Assembly: GCA_001003205.1 (NCBI GenBank) | Contig: LCOU01000002.1 | Span: 1-24,507 of the forward strand | Source: Parcubacteria group bacterium GW2011_GWA2_47_8b | GTDB taxonomy: Bacteria; Patescibacteriota; Minisyncoccia; UBA6257; WO2-44-18 | Length of the DNA: 24,507 nucleotides | Direction of reading: 5' to 3' | Shown: positions 12,967 through 19,792 of the stretch, piece by piece | Position numbering within the stretch: position 1 is the stretch's first letter | How the letters are laid out: each line of letters starts with the position of its first letter | Translations under genes and position numbers: made by a program | Notes under the pieces: generated by a model | The model's input: only the letters and a program-made list of their open reading frames with translations | Told to the model about the DNA's origin: nothing | The model's database searches: none

Positions 12967-13605
12967 TTAATTGTTCTCTTCTTGATAAATTATTTGCTTA
13001 ACTACCTTTGTTTCTTTTCCTAAAAACTTCTTTGCCATGAATTCAAACGTGTTCAAACCGGACTGCAGGCTATAATTTTCCCTGAATTTTCCATCCTTGT
13101 CAACGTAGACCTCTTCGCCGTTAATGAAAAGTTTATCAACGGGGTCCACGTTTCCTTCAAGGACGAATAATGAGTTGTTGACGATAATAGTTGCCTCAAG
13201 CGGATTGGTAATCGCGAGGTCGGGAATGCCGGTAACTTTCCCGGAACTGACGAAAACATATACCATTATCGCGGCAATGATAAGCGCCGGCACAAGCCAT
13301 AGCCGATTTTCGGCCTTGATGGCAAACCGATTTTCCGGCAGGCGGTCGGATGCCCCGGAAGTGCGTATTTCGCTCTCTTCTTGGAATTTTTTCCACAAAA
13401 ATCCGGTTTCTATATCAAGAGCTTGCTCTAATTTTTTAAAATAGCCGCACAAATAGGGCGCGGCCGGCAATTTTTTCCATTCACTTTTAAGTATTGCTTC
13501 CAGGAAATGTTTGGAGATGCCGGTCAACATCGCGGTTTTGTCCAGCGTAAGTCCCTTGGCTTCCAGGCGTTCCAAAATAAAGTCTTTAATCGGCTTATTT
13601 TCCAC
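12967..13605 (-). CDS. RodZ-like protein: HTH domain, one membrane segment, extracellular beta domain
   Basis: The 212 residues divide into an N-terminal Xre-type helix-turn-helix (GLTLDKTAMLTGISKHFLEAILKSEW, LPAAPYLCGYFKKLEQAL, residues about 17-70), one transmembrane helix (LWLVPALIIAAIMVYVFVSS, about 103-122) and an external domain ending in an Ig-like bacterial fold (EATIIVNNSLFVLEGNVDPVDKLFINGEEVYVDKDGKF). This is the RodZ/YmfM layout; RodZ couples MreB to cell-wall synthesis in rods. No mreB is visible here, so that role is inferred. It lies two bases after ftsK and four before recA. Confidence 0.8.
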   Translation of the reverse strand: MENKPIKDFILERLEAKGLTLDKTAMLTGISKHFLEAILKSEWKKLPAAPYLCGYFKKLEQALDIETGFLWKKFQEESEIRTSGASDRLPENRFAIKAENRLWLVPALIIAAIMVYVFVSSGKVTGIPDLAITNPLEATIIVNNSLFVLEGNVDPVDKLFINGEEVYVDKDGKFRENYSLQSGLNTFEFMAKKFLGKETKVVKQIIYQEENN

Positions 13606-13607
13606 GC

Positions 13608-15656
13608 CTAATTTATATCACTATTTTCCTGATTAATAAATACCTCTCTGGGTTTGGCGCCTTCTCCGGGCCCGATGATTCCCTTTCCTTCCATAATATC
13701 CAACAAACGGGCGGCTCGCGCGTATCCGATTGACAGACGTCTTTGCAGAAGAGACGCCGAGGCTTTTTTAGATTCCGTAACCACTCGGACGGCTTCCTGG
13801 AAAAGTTCGTCACTTGCTTCATCGCCATCCGAATCGCCAGCAAACCCAACCGGACTGTTTCCTGAGTCGCCGCTGAAAGAATATTCCTCAACCGTATCAT
13901 TATTTTTTTCAATAAATTCCGCCACACTGCGAATTTCTTCCTCGGAAATATAAGCGCCTTGAATTCTTTTCGGTTTGGAAAAATCAGAGGAAATAAAAAG
14001 CATATCCCCGCCGCCGAGAAGTTTTTCGGCGCCGGCCATGTCCAAAATTGTCCGGGAATCAACTTGACTCGCAACCTGAAGAGCGATGCGCGCGGTGATG
14101 TTGGCTTTGATCAGCCCGGTGATTACCTCCACCGACGGGCGTTGAGTGGAAACCACAAGATGGATTCCTGTGGCGCGCGCCATCTGGGCGAGGCGGACGA
14201 CCGAGCTTTCAATCTCTCGGCCATAAGCGGCCATTAAGTCGGCTAATTCATCCACCACCAATACAATATAAGGCAATGCCGTTTCGCTCTTTTGATTGTA
14301 GGAGCCGATATCGCGGGCGCCGGCTTCCAGAAGTATTTCGTAGCGGTGTTCCATTTCTTTTATTGTCCAGCGGAAGAGGCCAATGGCTTTTTTCCCATCG
14401 GTAATCACGGGGCTGATAAGATGCGGCACGCCGCCGTAAATTGAGAGCTCCACTCGTTTGGGATCAATAAGCGCCAAGCGCAAGGTGTCGGGCGAATTTT
14501 TGTATAACAAAGAAACTAAAAGGGCATGAATGGAAACGCTCTTGCCGCTGCCGGTACTGCCGGCAACCATAAGATGAGGCATTTTTTCCAGATCGGCCAT
14601 AACGGGTTCGCCGCTGACGCCGCGTCCCAGAATAAAAGCGAGCGGGCCGGATTCCTTGAAATCCGGGTAGGCCATCAAGCTGCCAAGGCGGACAACCGCC
14701 GCCGATTTGTTCGGTACCTCTATTCCGACCAGAGATTTTCCCGGGATGGGAGCTTCAATTCTGATGGGATGAGCGGCCAAAGCCAAAGCCAAATCTTGGT
14801 TGAGCGTTAAAATTTTGCTTATCTTCACGCCCTCGGCCGGTTTCAGCGTATAGCGGGTAACTTTTGGACCGATATTTATTTCCCCCATTTCCACGGCTAT
14901 GCCAAAACTTTCCAAAGTCCTTTTAATAATGTTGGCATTTGCTCGCAAATCGCCGGAAGTCGGCTTCTCCACAGATGTTTTTAAAAGCGTTAGCGGCGGC
15001 ACAATATAATTGGCGTAGGTTTTAGCCCGGACAGGAGACTTGCGCGCCGGCGGCATCGGGAAATCATCGGCAATTTTTATTTTGTCCATCTTTGCCACGG
15101 CTGCGGGATTTGCGATTGGCGGCTCGGGTTCAGTAATTGCCGCTTCTTCCGGTTCGTTGTCCGGCGCTTCCCTCGCCGGTTCGGCCAGTTTTTCTGTTTC
15201 TACTTTTTTGAATTTGATTGAGGCGTTGAAGGTTATCAAAACGGCGGCAATTAGCAGAACCAAGCTTATTATAATAGAAGCCGTGTAGCCGAACGGTATT
15301 TCCAGCAAACCCATTATCCGCCCCAAAAACCCTCCCTTGTTTTCAAAAATAATATCAATCAAACCCAGACCGGATACGATAAATAAAGCAGCGCCGAGGA
15401 AGCTGGTGACGACAAAAACCCTTTGCCGCGCGATTAAAAATAAAAAGGCGACCAGGACTGCTATCGTTGGCAGCATATAATATCCCCAGCCAAAAAGATT
15501 TTGCAGGATGACGTAGATAAACCGGCCGACCGGTCCGGCCTTGTCAACGGCGGCCAGTATCAAAATAACGGCAATGCCGATGAGGGCGATTGCTATCAAG
15601 CTGTTTTTGGTTTCCGAATGTATTTTTGGCTGATGAGGGCGTTCTTTTTTGGACAT
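13608..15656 (-). CDS. ftsK: FtsK/SpoIIIE DNA translocase
   Basis: FtsK pumps chromosome termini through the closing septum. The 682-residue protein has about four N-terminal transmembrane helices (between residues 18 and 150), a short Pro/Glu/Ala-rich linker (about 155-210), then the motor: Walker A VAGSTGSGKSVSIHALLVSLLY at about 365-386, Walker B IVLVVDELADLMAAYG at about 462, and ATGIHLVVSTQRPSVEVITGLIKANI. The C-terminal gamma winged helix (about 605-670, LFQEAVRVVTESKKASASLLQRRLSIGYARAARLLDIME), which reads orienting sequences, is complete. The linker is short compared with E. coli. It is the first gene of the ftsK-rodZ-recA-DUF2238 run and is divergent from the phosphohexomutase gene, with at most about 40 bases between starts. 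Confidence 0.96.
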   Translation of the reverse strand: MSKKERPHQPKIHSETKNSLIAIALIGIAVILILAAVDKAGPVGRFIYVILQNLFGWGYYMLPTIAVLVAFLFLIARQRVFVVTSFLGAALFIVSGLGLIDIIFENKGGFLGRIMGLLEIPFGYTASIIISLVLLIAAVLITFNASIKFKKVETEKLAEPAREAPDNEPEEAAITEPEPPIANPAAVAKMDKIKIADDFPMPPARKSPVRAKTYANYIVPPLTLLKTSVEKPTSGDLRANANIIKRTLESFGIAVEMGEINIGPKVTRYTLKPAEGVKISKILTLNQDLALALAAHPIRIEAPIPGKSLVGIEVPNKSAAVVRLGSLMAYPDFKESGPLAFILGRGVSGEPVMADLEKMPHLMVAGSTGSGKSVSIHALLVSLLYKNSPDTLRLALIDPKRVELSIYGGVPHLISPVITDGKKAIGLFRWTIKEMEHRYEILLEAGARDIGSYNQKSETALPYIVLVVDELADLMAAYGREIESSVVRLAQMARATGIHLVVSTQRPSVEVITGLIKANITARIALQVASQVDSRTILDMAGAEKLLGGGDMLFISSDFSKPKRIQGAYISEEEIRSVAEFIEKNNDTVEEYSFSGDSGNSPVGFAGDSDGDEASDELFQEAVRVVTESKKASASLLQRRLSIGYARAARLLDIMEGKGIIGPGEGAKPREVFINQENSDIN

Positions 15657-15891
15657 GAAGCAGAATGCCTACTATTATTAATACTAATACTAATATGGAT
15701 CCAATCATATTTAAAGCCTACGATATCCGAGGCCGCTATCCGAAGGAAATTAACGAGGAAGTTGTCGCCAAAATTGCCCGAGAGGTGCGGGGTAGGCTTG
15801 GCGGCGGTAAGATAGTCGTCGGCCACGACGCCCGCTTAAGCTCACCCGCCCTTTATAAATCCGTTCTTCAATCATTAAAAATTAAAAAATT

Positions 15892-15932
15892 CCTGCCTGC
15901 CCATGCCTACCGGCAGGCAGGCGGCAGGCAGG
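15892..15932 (+). repeat. Palindromic repeat read in frame inside the phosphohexomutase gene
   Basis: CCTGCCTGCC ... GGCAGGCAGG with an inner TACCGGCAGGCAGGCGGCAG, another member of the TGCCTGCCGGCAGGCA group; translated as LPAHAYRQAGGRQ. Confidence 0.75.
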
Positions 15933-16117
15933 TAAAATTTAAAATTGAGGCTGTAGGCCTTGCTACTACGCCCATGTTGTATTTCCTCGTGAATAAGTTG
16001 AAGGCCGCTGGCGGCATTATGATAACCGCCTCTCACAATCCCAAAGAATTTAATGGTCTTAAAATCGTCGGAAAAAAAGCGATACCCATTAGCGGTGCAG
16101 AAATTAAAAAATGGTTC

Positions 16118-16219
16118 CCGTTAGAAGTGGCACCATCTCAAAATCATTTCTAACGGCCAAATACAAAATTATGTTAATAAGTTATATCAAAACGTCGATG
16201 ATAGACCACTTCTAACGGG
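16118..16219. mobile_element. 102-bp insert with 13-14-bp terminal inverted repeats (MITE-like)
   Basis: The ends CCGTTAGAAGTGG (16118-16130) and CCACTTCTAACGG (16206-16218) are exact reverse complements, extending to 14 bp with the flanking C and G. A third partial copy, TTCTAACGG, lies at 16148-16156. The interior is AT-rich and non-coding. No clear target-site duplication is visible. Confidence 0.55.
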
Positions 16220-17116
16220 ATGGACTACCTAAATTTGTACGTAGATTTTTTAAAAAAATTTTTGAAACCAAAACGGCCCCTGCGCATAGTGTTTGATTGC
16301 TCCAACGGAACGGCCGGAACAGTTCTTTCTAAAATTAAATCCGCCAGTCGGCGGATAAAATTGCAAATTATCAACGCCAAGCCGGACGGGAATTTTCCCG
16401 CTCACGGTCCGAATCCGATGTTGAAGGGCGCGATGGGTGATTTGAAAAAAGCCGTTTTGAAGAATAAGGCAGACCTCGGTGTTATTTTGGACGCCGATGG
16501 CGACCGCGTTTTTTTTGTGGACAATTTGGGTCGGGAAATAAATCCGGATGCCGTGGCTGTCTTGATTTCAAAAAATTTTTCAGGCCCAGTAGTTTTGGAT
16601 GTGCGATCGGGATATTTAATTCGTGAAGCGTTAGCCACCGATAAAAAAACGGTGCTTGATTCCCGTGTTGGCCATTATTTCATTAAAAGATTAATGTCAG
16701 AGAAAAAAGCGGACTTTGGGGCGGAAACATCGGGTCATTACTATTTCAAATTTGGGGAGGCGTACTGGGATTCCGGAATTTTCGGCGCAATCCACCTTAT
16801 TAACGCGTTACCCGACGACGTTGCCGCTTGGATTGATCAGCTTCCGAAATATTTTCAATCGGGAGAAATTAATTTTTCTGTTAAAAACAAAACCGCGGCT
16901 TTACAAAAAATAAAATCCATTTACATAAAAGAGGCAAAAAAAACTTCGGAACTGGATGGACTCAAAATGGAATTTGGGAATTGGTGGTTTAATTTGCGGC
17001 CTTCTAATACGGAAAATTTACTGCGACTAAACATTGAGGCTAGGGGAAAAGATATTTTGGACAAACATTTGCGACAAATTACAGAAAACTTGGTAAAATA
17101 ATCACAGTCCCTTTTT

Positions 17117-17124
17117 GGAGGTGG
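17117..17124 (+). promoter_or_regulatory. Strong Shine-Dalgarno site GGAGGTGG
   Basis: It ends one base before the ATG at 17126 (GGAGG core five bases away) and decides the start. Most other genes in the window lack such a site. A TAAAAT -10-like box lies upstream at 17094-17099. Confidence 0.7.
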
Positions 17125-17125
17125 T

Positions 17126-17380
17126 ATGCGCCGCGTCGTTTTCTTTGTGATTTTGGCGTTCGTCGGGGTTTTTGTATTCGGTTGCCGCAGTCATCATCAC
17201 CGTTCGGATTCTTCCACCGTCTCTGACGGAGGTGACAATACTTCTGATGACGGTGATGAGGACAAGGACAAGCACGAGAACAACGGCGATAACGGCAAGA
17301 ACAACGGCAAGGGACATCACAAGAATTCAGACAAGCCCGGCCATCGTCATCATGGTGATGACGAATCCGAAAACAAGTAA
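17126..17380 (+). CDS. Small His/Asp/Asn-rich lipoprotein
   Basis: The 84-residue product has a typical lipoprotein signal: MRRVVFFVILAFVGVFVFGC, with the lipobox cysteine at residue 20. The mature part is extremely hydrophilic: HHHH at 23-25 and after, a Ser/Asp stretch, then alternating Asp, Lys, Asn, Gly and further HH pairs (GHHKNS, GHRHHGDD). Such a tail could bind divalent metal or simply be a disordered surface spacer. Codons are C/G-ending (AAG, AAC, GAC, GGC), unlike neighbouring genes, and the ribosome site is strong, as for the sigma-like gene at 4349. It is followed by an intrinsic terminator inside the convergent neighbour. Function unknown. Confidence 0.65.
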   Translation: MRRVVFFVILAFVGVFVFGCRSHHHRSDSSTVSDGGDNTSDDGDEDKDKHENNGDNGKNNGKGHHKNSDKPGHRHHGDDESENK

Positions 17381-17388
17381 TATGATAG

Positions 17389-17952
17389 CTAGAATAGAGT
17401 GGCCGGCAAGTCCACTTCCTGCCAACCCAAAGCTACCTTCATCAGTTCGCCAGTTTGGCGATGAGGCACCATTAGGTGCCTCTGTTTTTTTGCCAGTTCA
17501 TAAAGCTCTTTGGTAATTTTAACGTCGTTAAGGCAATAATTTTTCAGTTCTTCAAAATTACCCTCCCGATAAAATTTAATTGCCTCAAGCCCGTGGTGTG
17601 TTTTTCCGATACCGAGATTCGTTTTTGCCAGAATATCCAGGCTAATGCGGCTACCCAGACCGATTTCCACCTCTTCCAGGAGGTCCAGTCGGGGAATGCC
17701 CCAGATGTCAAAATTGACGTATTTTTCCAGAACCGGAATGTCAAAACGATTGATGCTAAAGCCGATTATCAAGCCGGCTTTTTTTAGAAGTTCATTTAAT
17801 TCGCCGAACTGATTTTCAAAAAAAGAAAAGTAAGCATCCTTGTTGTACGAATAAACGCCGACGAAAGAAGCGTCCAGTTTTTTGATATGTTCTTGCCCGC
17901 CAACGTCGGCAAAGGTATTTTTTGTTTCTATGTCTATTACAAGTTTATCCAT
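17389..17952 (-). CDS. RNase H-fold 3'-5' exonuclease (DnaQ/PolB-exo-like)
   Basis: The 187-residue protein has the exonuclease motifs of the DEDD group: Exo I LVIDIETKNTFAD (Asp6, Glu8), Exo II LIIGFSINRFDIPVLEKY (N-x-x-x-D), the central LDLLEEVEIGLGSRISLDILAKTNLG and Exo III YCLNDVKITKELYEL (Y-x-x-x-D). It resembles stand-alone predicted 3'-5' exonucleases of the YprB/PolB-exo type; the substrate is unknown. It starts three bases after the ykuK-like gene, so the two form an operon of RNase H-fold proteins. Its C-terminal codons (KKQRHLMVPHRQTGEL) also encode the terminator of the convergent lipoprotein gene. Confidence 0.82.
   Translation of the reverse strand: MDKLVIDIETKNTFADVGGQEHIKKLDASFVGVYSYNKDAYFSFFENQFGELNELLKKAGLIIGFSINRFDIPVLEKYVNFDIWGIPRLDLLEEVEIGLGSRISLDILAKTNLGIGKTHHGLEAIKFYREGNFEELKNYCLNDVKITKELYELAKKQRHLMVPHRQTGELMKVALGWQEVDLPATLF
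17463..17491 (+). terminator. Intrinsic terminator of the lipoprotein gene, inside the opposing CDS
   Basis: GAGGCACC, loop ATTA, GGTGCCTC, TG, then seven T. A small extra hairpin CGCCA/TGGCG precedes it. It lies within the last codons of the convergent exonuclease gene. Confidence 0.8.
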
Positions 17953-17955
17953 TGG

Positions 17956-18438
17956 CTAGACATGCCGGTCGGCTACGTTAGACGCGGCATAACTTTCGGG
18001 CTTGGTTTTTACCTCAAAATTGTTGGCGCGAATCATTCCTACTAATTCCTGGATCATAACTTTTGAAGCGCCGTTTTCACCGACATCAATATGAATTTCA
18101 AAATCAAACTTTGGCGCTTCCATTTGTTTTAATTCGCTCAAGAATTCTTTGGCGGCTTCTAACGAAATCAGCACTTCGTGGGTTATGCGATCGCGCAGGG
18201 TGTGGAATTTTCCTGGATTATCAATACGCCGCCAAAAGTAGCGGCCTCCGCGGCCGACTCGGTGAACTACAATGGCGGTCACAAAGTCGGCGAGATCGTT
18301 GTGAGTTCTAAGCGAATCGGTGCCAATGGTTATCTTGTATTCCTTTTGAGAATCGGCCCTCATAAAGTTAACTATTTCCCGCCCTACCTGTTCGGCGCTC
18401 ATTTTTAACCCCACGGAGCTATTGAAAAAATCTGACAT
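17956..18438 (-). CDS. YkuK-like RNase H-fold protein (DUF458)
   Basis: The 160-residue protein matches the YkuK/DUF458 family of predicted RNase H-related nucleases: KITIGTDSLRTHNDLADFVTAIVVHRVGRGGRYFWRR, then DRITHEVLISLEAAKEFL and FEIHIDVGENGASKVMIQELVGMIRANNFEVKTKPESYAASNVADRHV. Conserved Asp and Glu positions (GTDS, IDVGENG, VADRH) suggest a metal site. Known members are uncharacterised, though linked to sporulation or RNA processing in other bacteria. It is the first gene of a two-gene operon and divergent from the cysteine desulfurase gene, with 27 bases between starts. Confidence 0.82.
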   Translation of the reverse strand: MSDFFNSSVGLKMSAEQVGREIVNFMRADSQKEYKITIGTDSLRTHNDLADFVTAIVVHRVGRGGRYFWRRIDNPGKFHTLRDRITHEVLISLEAAKEFLSELKQMEAPKFDFEIHIDVGENGASKVMIQELVGMIRANNFEVKTKPESYAASNVADRHV

Positions 18439-18465
18439 TGGCTATAAAGTAACTCTTTTTAGGGT

Positions 18466-19767
18466 ATGAAGTCAATTTATTTAGATTACGCCGCCTCAAC
18501 GCCTATTGATCCGCGGGTTGTAGCGGCGATGTCGCCTTATTTTACCGAAATTTTCGCCAATCCCAATTCCCTTCATCGCTTCGGCCAAGAAGCGTCCCGG
18601 GCCGTTTTTGTTTCACGTCAAACAATTGCCCGCTCTCTTGGCGCCGATTATAAGGAAATTATTTTTACGGGTTCGGCAACCGAAGCGAATAATCTAGCCT
18701 TGCGAGGCTCGATTAAAGCGATCCAAAAAATTCAAATACATTCGAATAATTCGAATGGAAATTCGGATATTTTGAATCGCCCAAGAATTATCGTTTCCGT
18801 GATTGAGCACGAATCGGTTCTAGAAACCTGCCGAGATTTGGAAAAGGAAGGAGTGGAGGTAATTTACATTTCCGTTAATAAGGAAGGAATTGTGGATTTG
18901 AAAAAGTTGAAGTCGACATTAAACGACCGAACTGTATTAGTTTCCGTGATGTATGCCAACAACGAAATTGGCACCATTCAGCCCATTGATAAAATTTCTG
19001 AAATTATCAGAAATTTTAGAGAATCAAGAATCAAGAATCAAGAATCAAGAAAGGCGGATTCAAAATTCATAATTCATAATTCTTTATTCCCGCTATTTCA
19101 TACCGACGCCGTCCAGGCATTTCAATATTTGGATTGTAACGTGAAGAATTTAGGCGTTGATCTAATGACCCTCTCGGCTCATAAAATATACGGACCGAAG
19201 GGAATAGGGGCGCTCTATGTGCGCGATGCGATTCAAAAAATTCAAATACATTCGAATAATTCGAATGGAAATTCGGATATTTCGGATCGCTTGCTAGCAC
19301 CCATAATAACTGGCGGCGATCAAGAAAACGGTTTGCGTTCCGGCACGGAAAATGTTTCCTATATTGTCGGTTTCGCCAAGGCGGTGGAAATTGCCGATAA
19401 GGTGAGGGGGCCAGAGTCGGCTCGCGTGGAAAAATTGCGAAACTATTTTTGGCGATCGCTTCAAAAGGCGTTTGGTTCAAAATCAATCGCGCTAAACGGG
19501 TCTCTGCAAAATCGCCTGCCGAATAACCTCAATATTTATTTTGCCGGCCGGAGCGCGCAGGAGTTGCTGATTAAACTTGACTTGGTTGGCGGAGTGGCCG
19601 CCTCATCCGGCGCCGCTTGCGCTACGCGCGTGAATAAGGAGTCTCATGTATTGAAGGCGCTCGGTTTTACGCCCGCGCGCGCGTCGGGAAGTTTAAGATT
19701 CAGTTTGGGCCGTCCGACTACAAAAAAAGAAATAGACTCGGCGGTTGAAAAGTTGAAAAACCGTTAA
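18466..19767 (+). CDS. Cysteine desulfurase (NifS/IscS type) with in-frame repeat insertions
   Basis: This PLP enzyme takes sulfur from cysteine for Fe-S clusters or tRNA thiolation. Family motifs: YLDYAASTPIDPRV, GSATEANNLAL, VSVIEHESVLETC, YANNEIGTIQPI, FHTDAVQAF, the PLP-lysine motif LSAHKIYGPKGIGALYV (Lys near 240), GGDQENGLRSGTENV and the catalytic-cysteine loop SSGAACATR (near 385), then KESHVLKALG. At 433 residues it is about 45-50 longer than usual. The surplus is three insertions: IQKIQIHSNNSNGNSDI twice (about 85-105 and 255-275) and ESRIKNQESRKADSKFIIHNSLF (about 186-208). They fall in surface-loop positions and leave the active site intact. No isc/suf scaffold gene is nearby. Confidence 0.93.
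   Translation: MKSIYLDYAASTPIDPRVVAAMSPYFTEIFANPNSLHRFGQEASRAVFVSRQTIARSLGADYKEIIFTGSATEANNLALRGSIKAIQKIQIHSNNSNGNSDILNRPRIIVSVIEHESVLETCRDLEKEGVEVIYISVNKEGIVDLKKLKSTLNDRTVLVSVMYANNEIGTIQPIDKISEIIRNFRESRIKNQESRKADSKFIIHNSLFPLFHTDAVQAFQYLDCNVKNLGVDLMTLSAHKIYGPKGIGALYVRDAIQKIQIHSNNSNGNSDISDRLLAPIITGGDQENGLRSGTENVSYIVGFAKAVEIADKVRGPESARVEKLRNYFWRSLQKAFGSKSIALNGSLQNRLPNNLNIYFAGRSAQELLIKLDLVGGVAASSGAACATRVNKESHVLKALGFTPARASGSLRFSLGRPTTKKEIDSAVEKLKNR
18718..18780 (+). repeat. 63-bp palindromic element, coding copy 1
   Basis: Runs from GCGATCC to GAATCGC with a near-perfect palindrome around CATTCGAATAATTCGAATG. It is in frame (21 codons) and nearly identical to 19228-19290. Confidence 0.85.
19022..19080 (+). 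repeat. Heptanucleotide tandem repeats inside the desulfurase gene
   Basis: Four tandem AATCAAG units (19022-19049), followed after a short spacer by AATTCAT twice (19064-19077) and AATTC. Together they encode the family-atypical insertion ESRIKNQESRKADSKFIIHNSLF. Confidence 0.85.
19228..19290 (+). repeat. 63-bp palindromic element, coding copy 2
   Basis: Runs from GCGATTC to GGATCGC. The central part is identical to copy 1; the few differences are at the ends. It lies between ALYVRDA and the PIITGG strand of the enzyme. Confidence 0.85.
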
Positions 19768-19792
19768 TTTTGTGTTAATCTGTCAGTAGAAA

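Larger units (their letters stand above)
15665..17101 (+). pseudogene. Phosphomannomutase/phosphoglucomutase gene interrupted by a 102-bp insert
   Basis: The enzyme family interconverts hexose-6- and hexose-1-phosphates. The first part (to the TAA at 16151-16153) has KAYDIRGRYP and the phosphoserine motif GIMITASHNPKEFNGLKI. The second part (from 16220, same frame) has VFDCSNGTAG, the metal loop VILDADGDRVFFVD, GAETSGHYYFK and the phosphate-binding RPSNTENLLRLNIEA. Between them lies a segment with CCGTTAGAAGTGG and CCACTTCTAACGG at its ends and five in-frame stops. Without it the frame is continuous, about 434 residues, a normal size. The true start is probably ATG 15695 (MDPIIFKAYDIRG), because upstream codons are an AATACT repeat in the divergent promoter region. 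Residues KKFLPAHAYRQAGGRQVK come from an inserted palindromic repeat. It could still work as two polypeptides, but this looks like a broken gene. Confidence 0.78.

Noticed and set aside
16118..16219. Translational bypass or intron in the phosphohexomutase gene
   Set aside because: No matching take-off and landing codon pair is evident and 102 bp is too small for a known intron; left as a remote option for transcript or peptide data.
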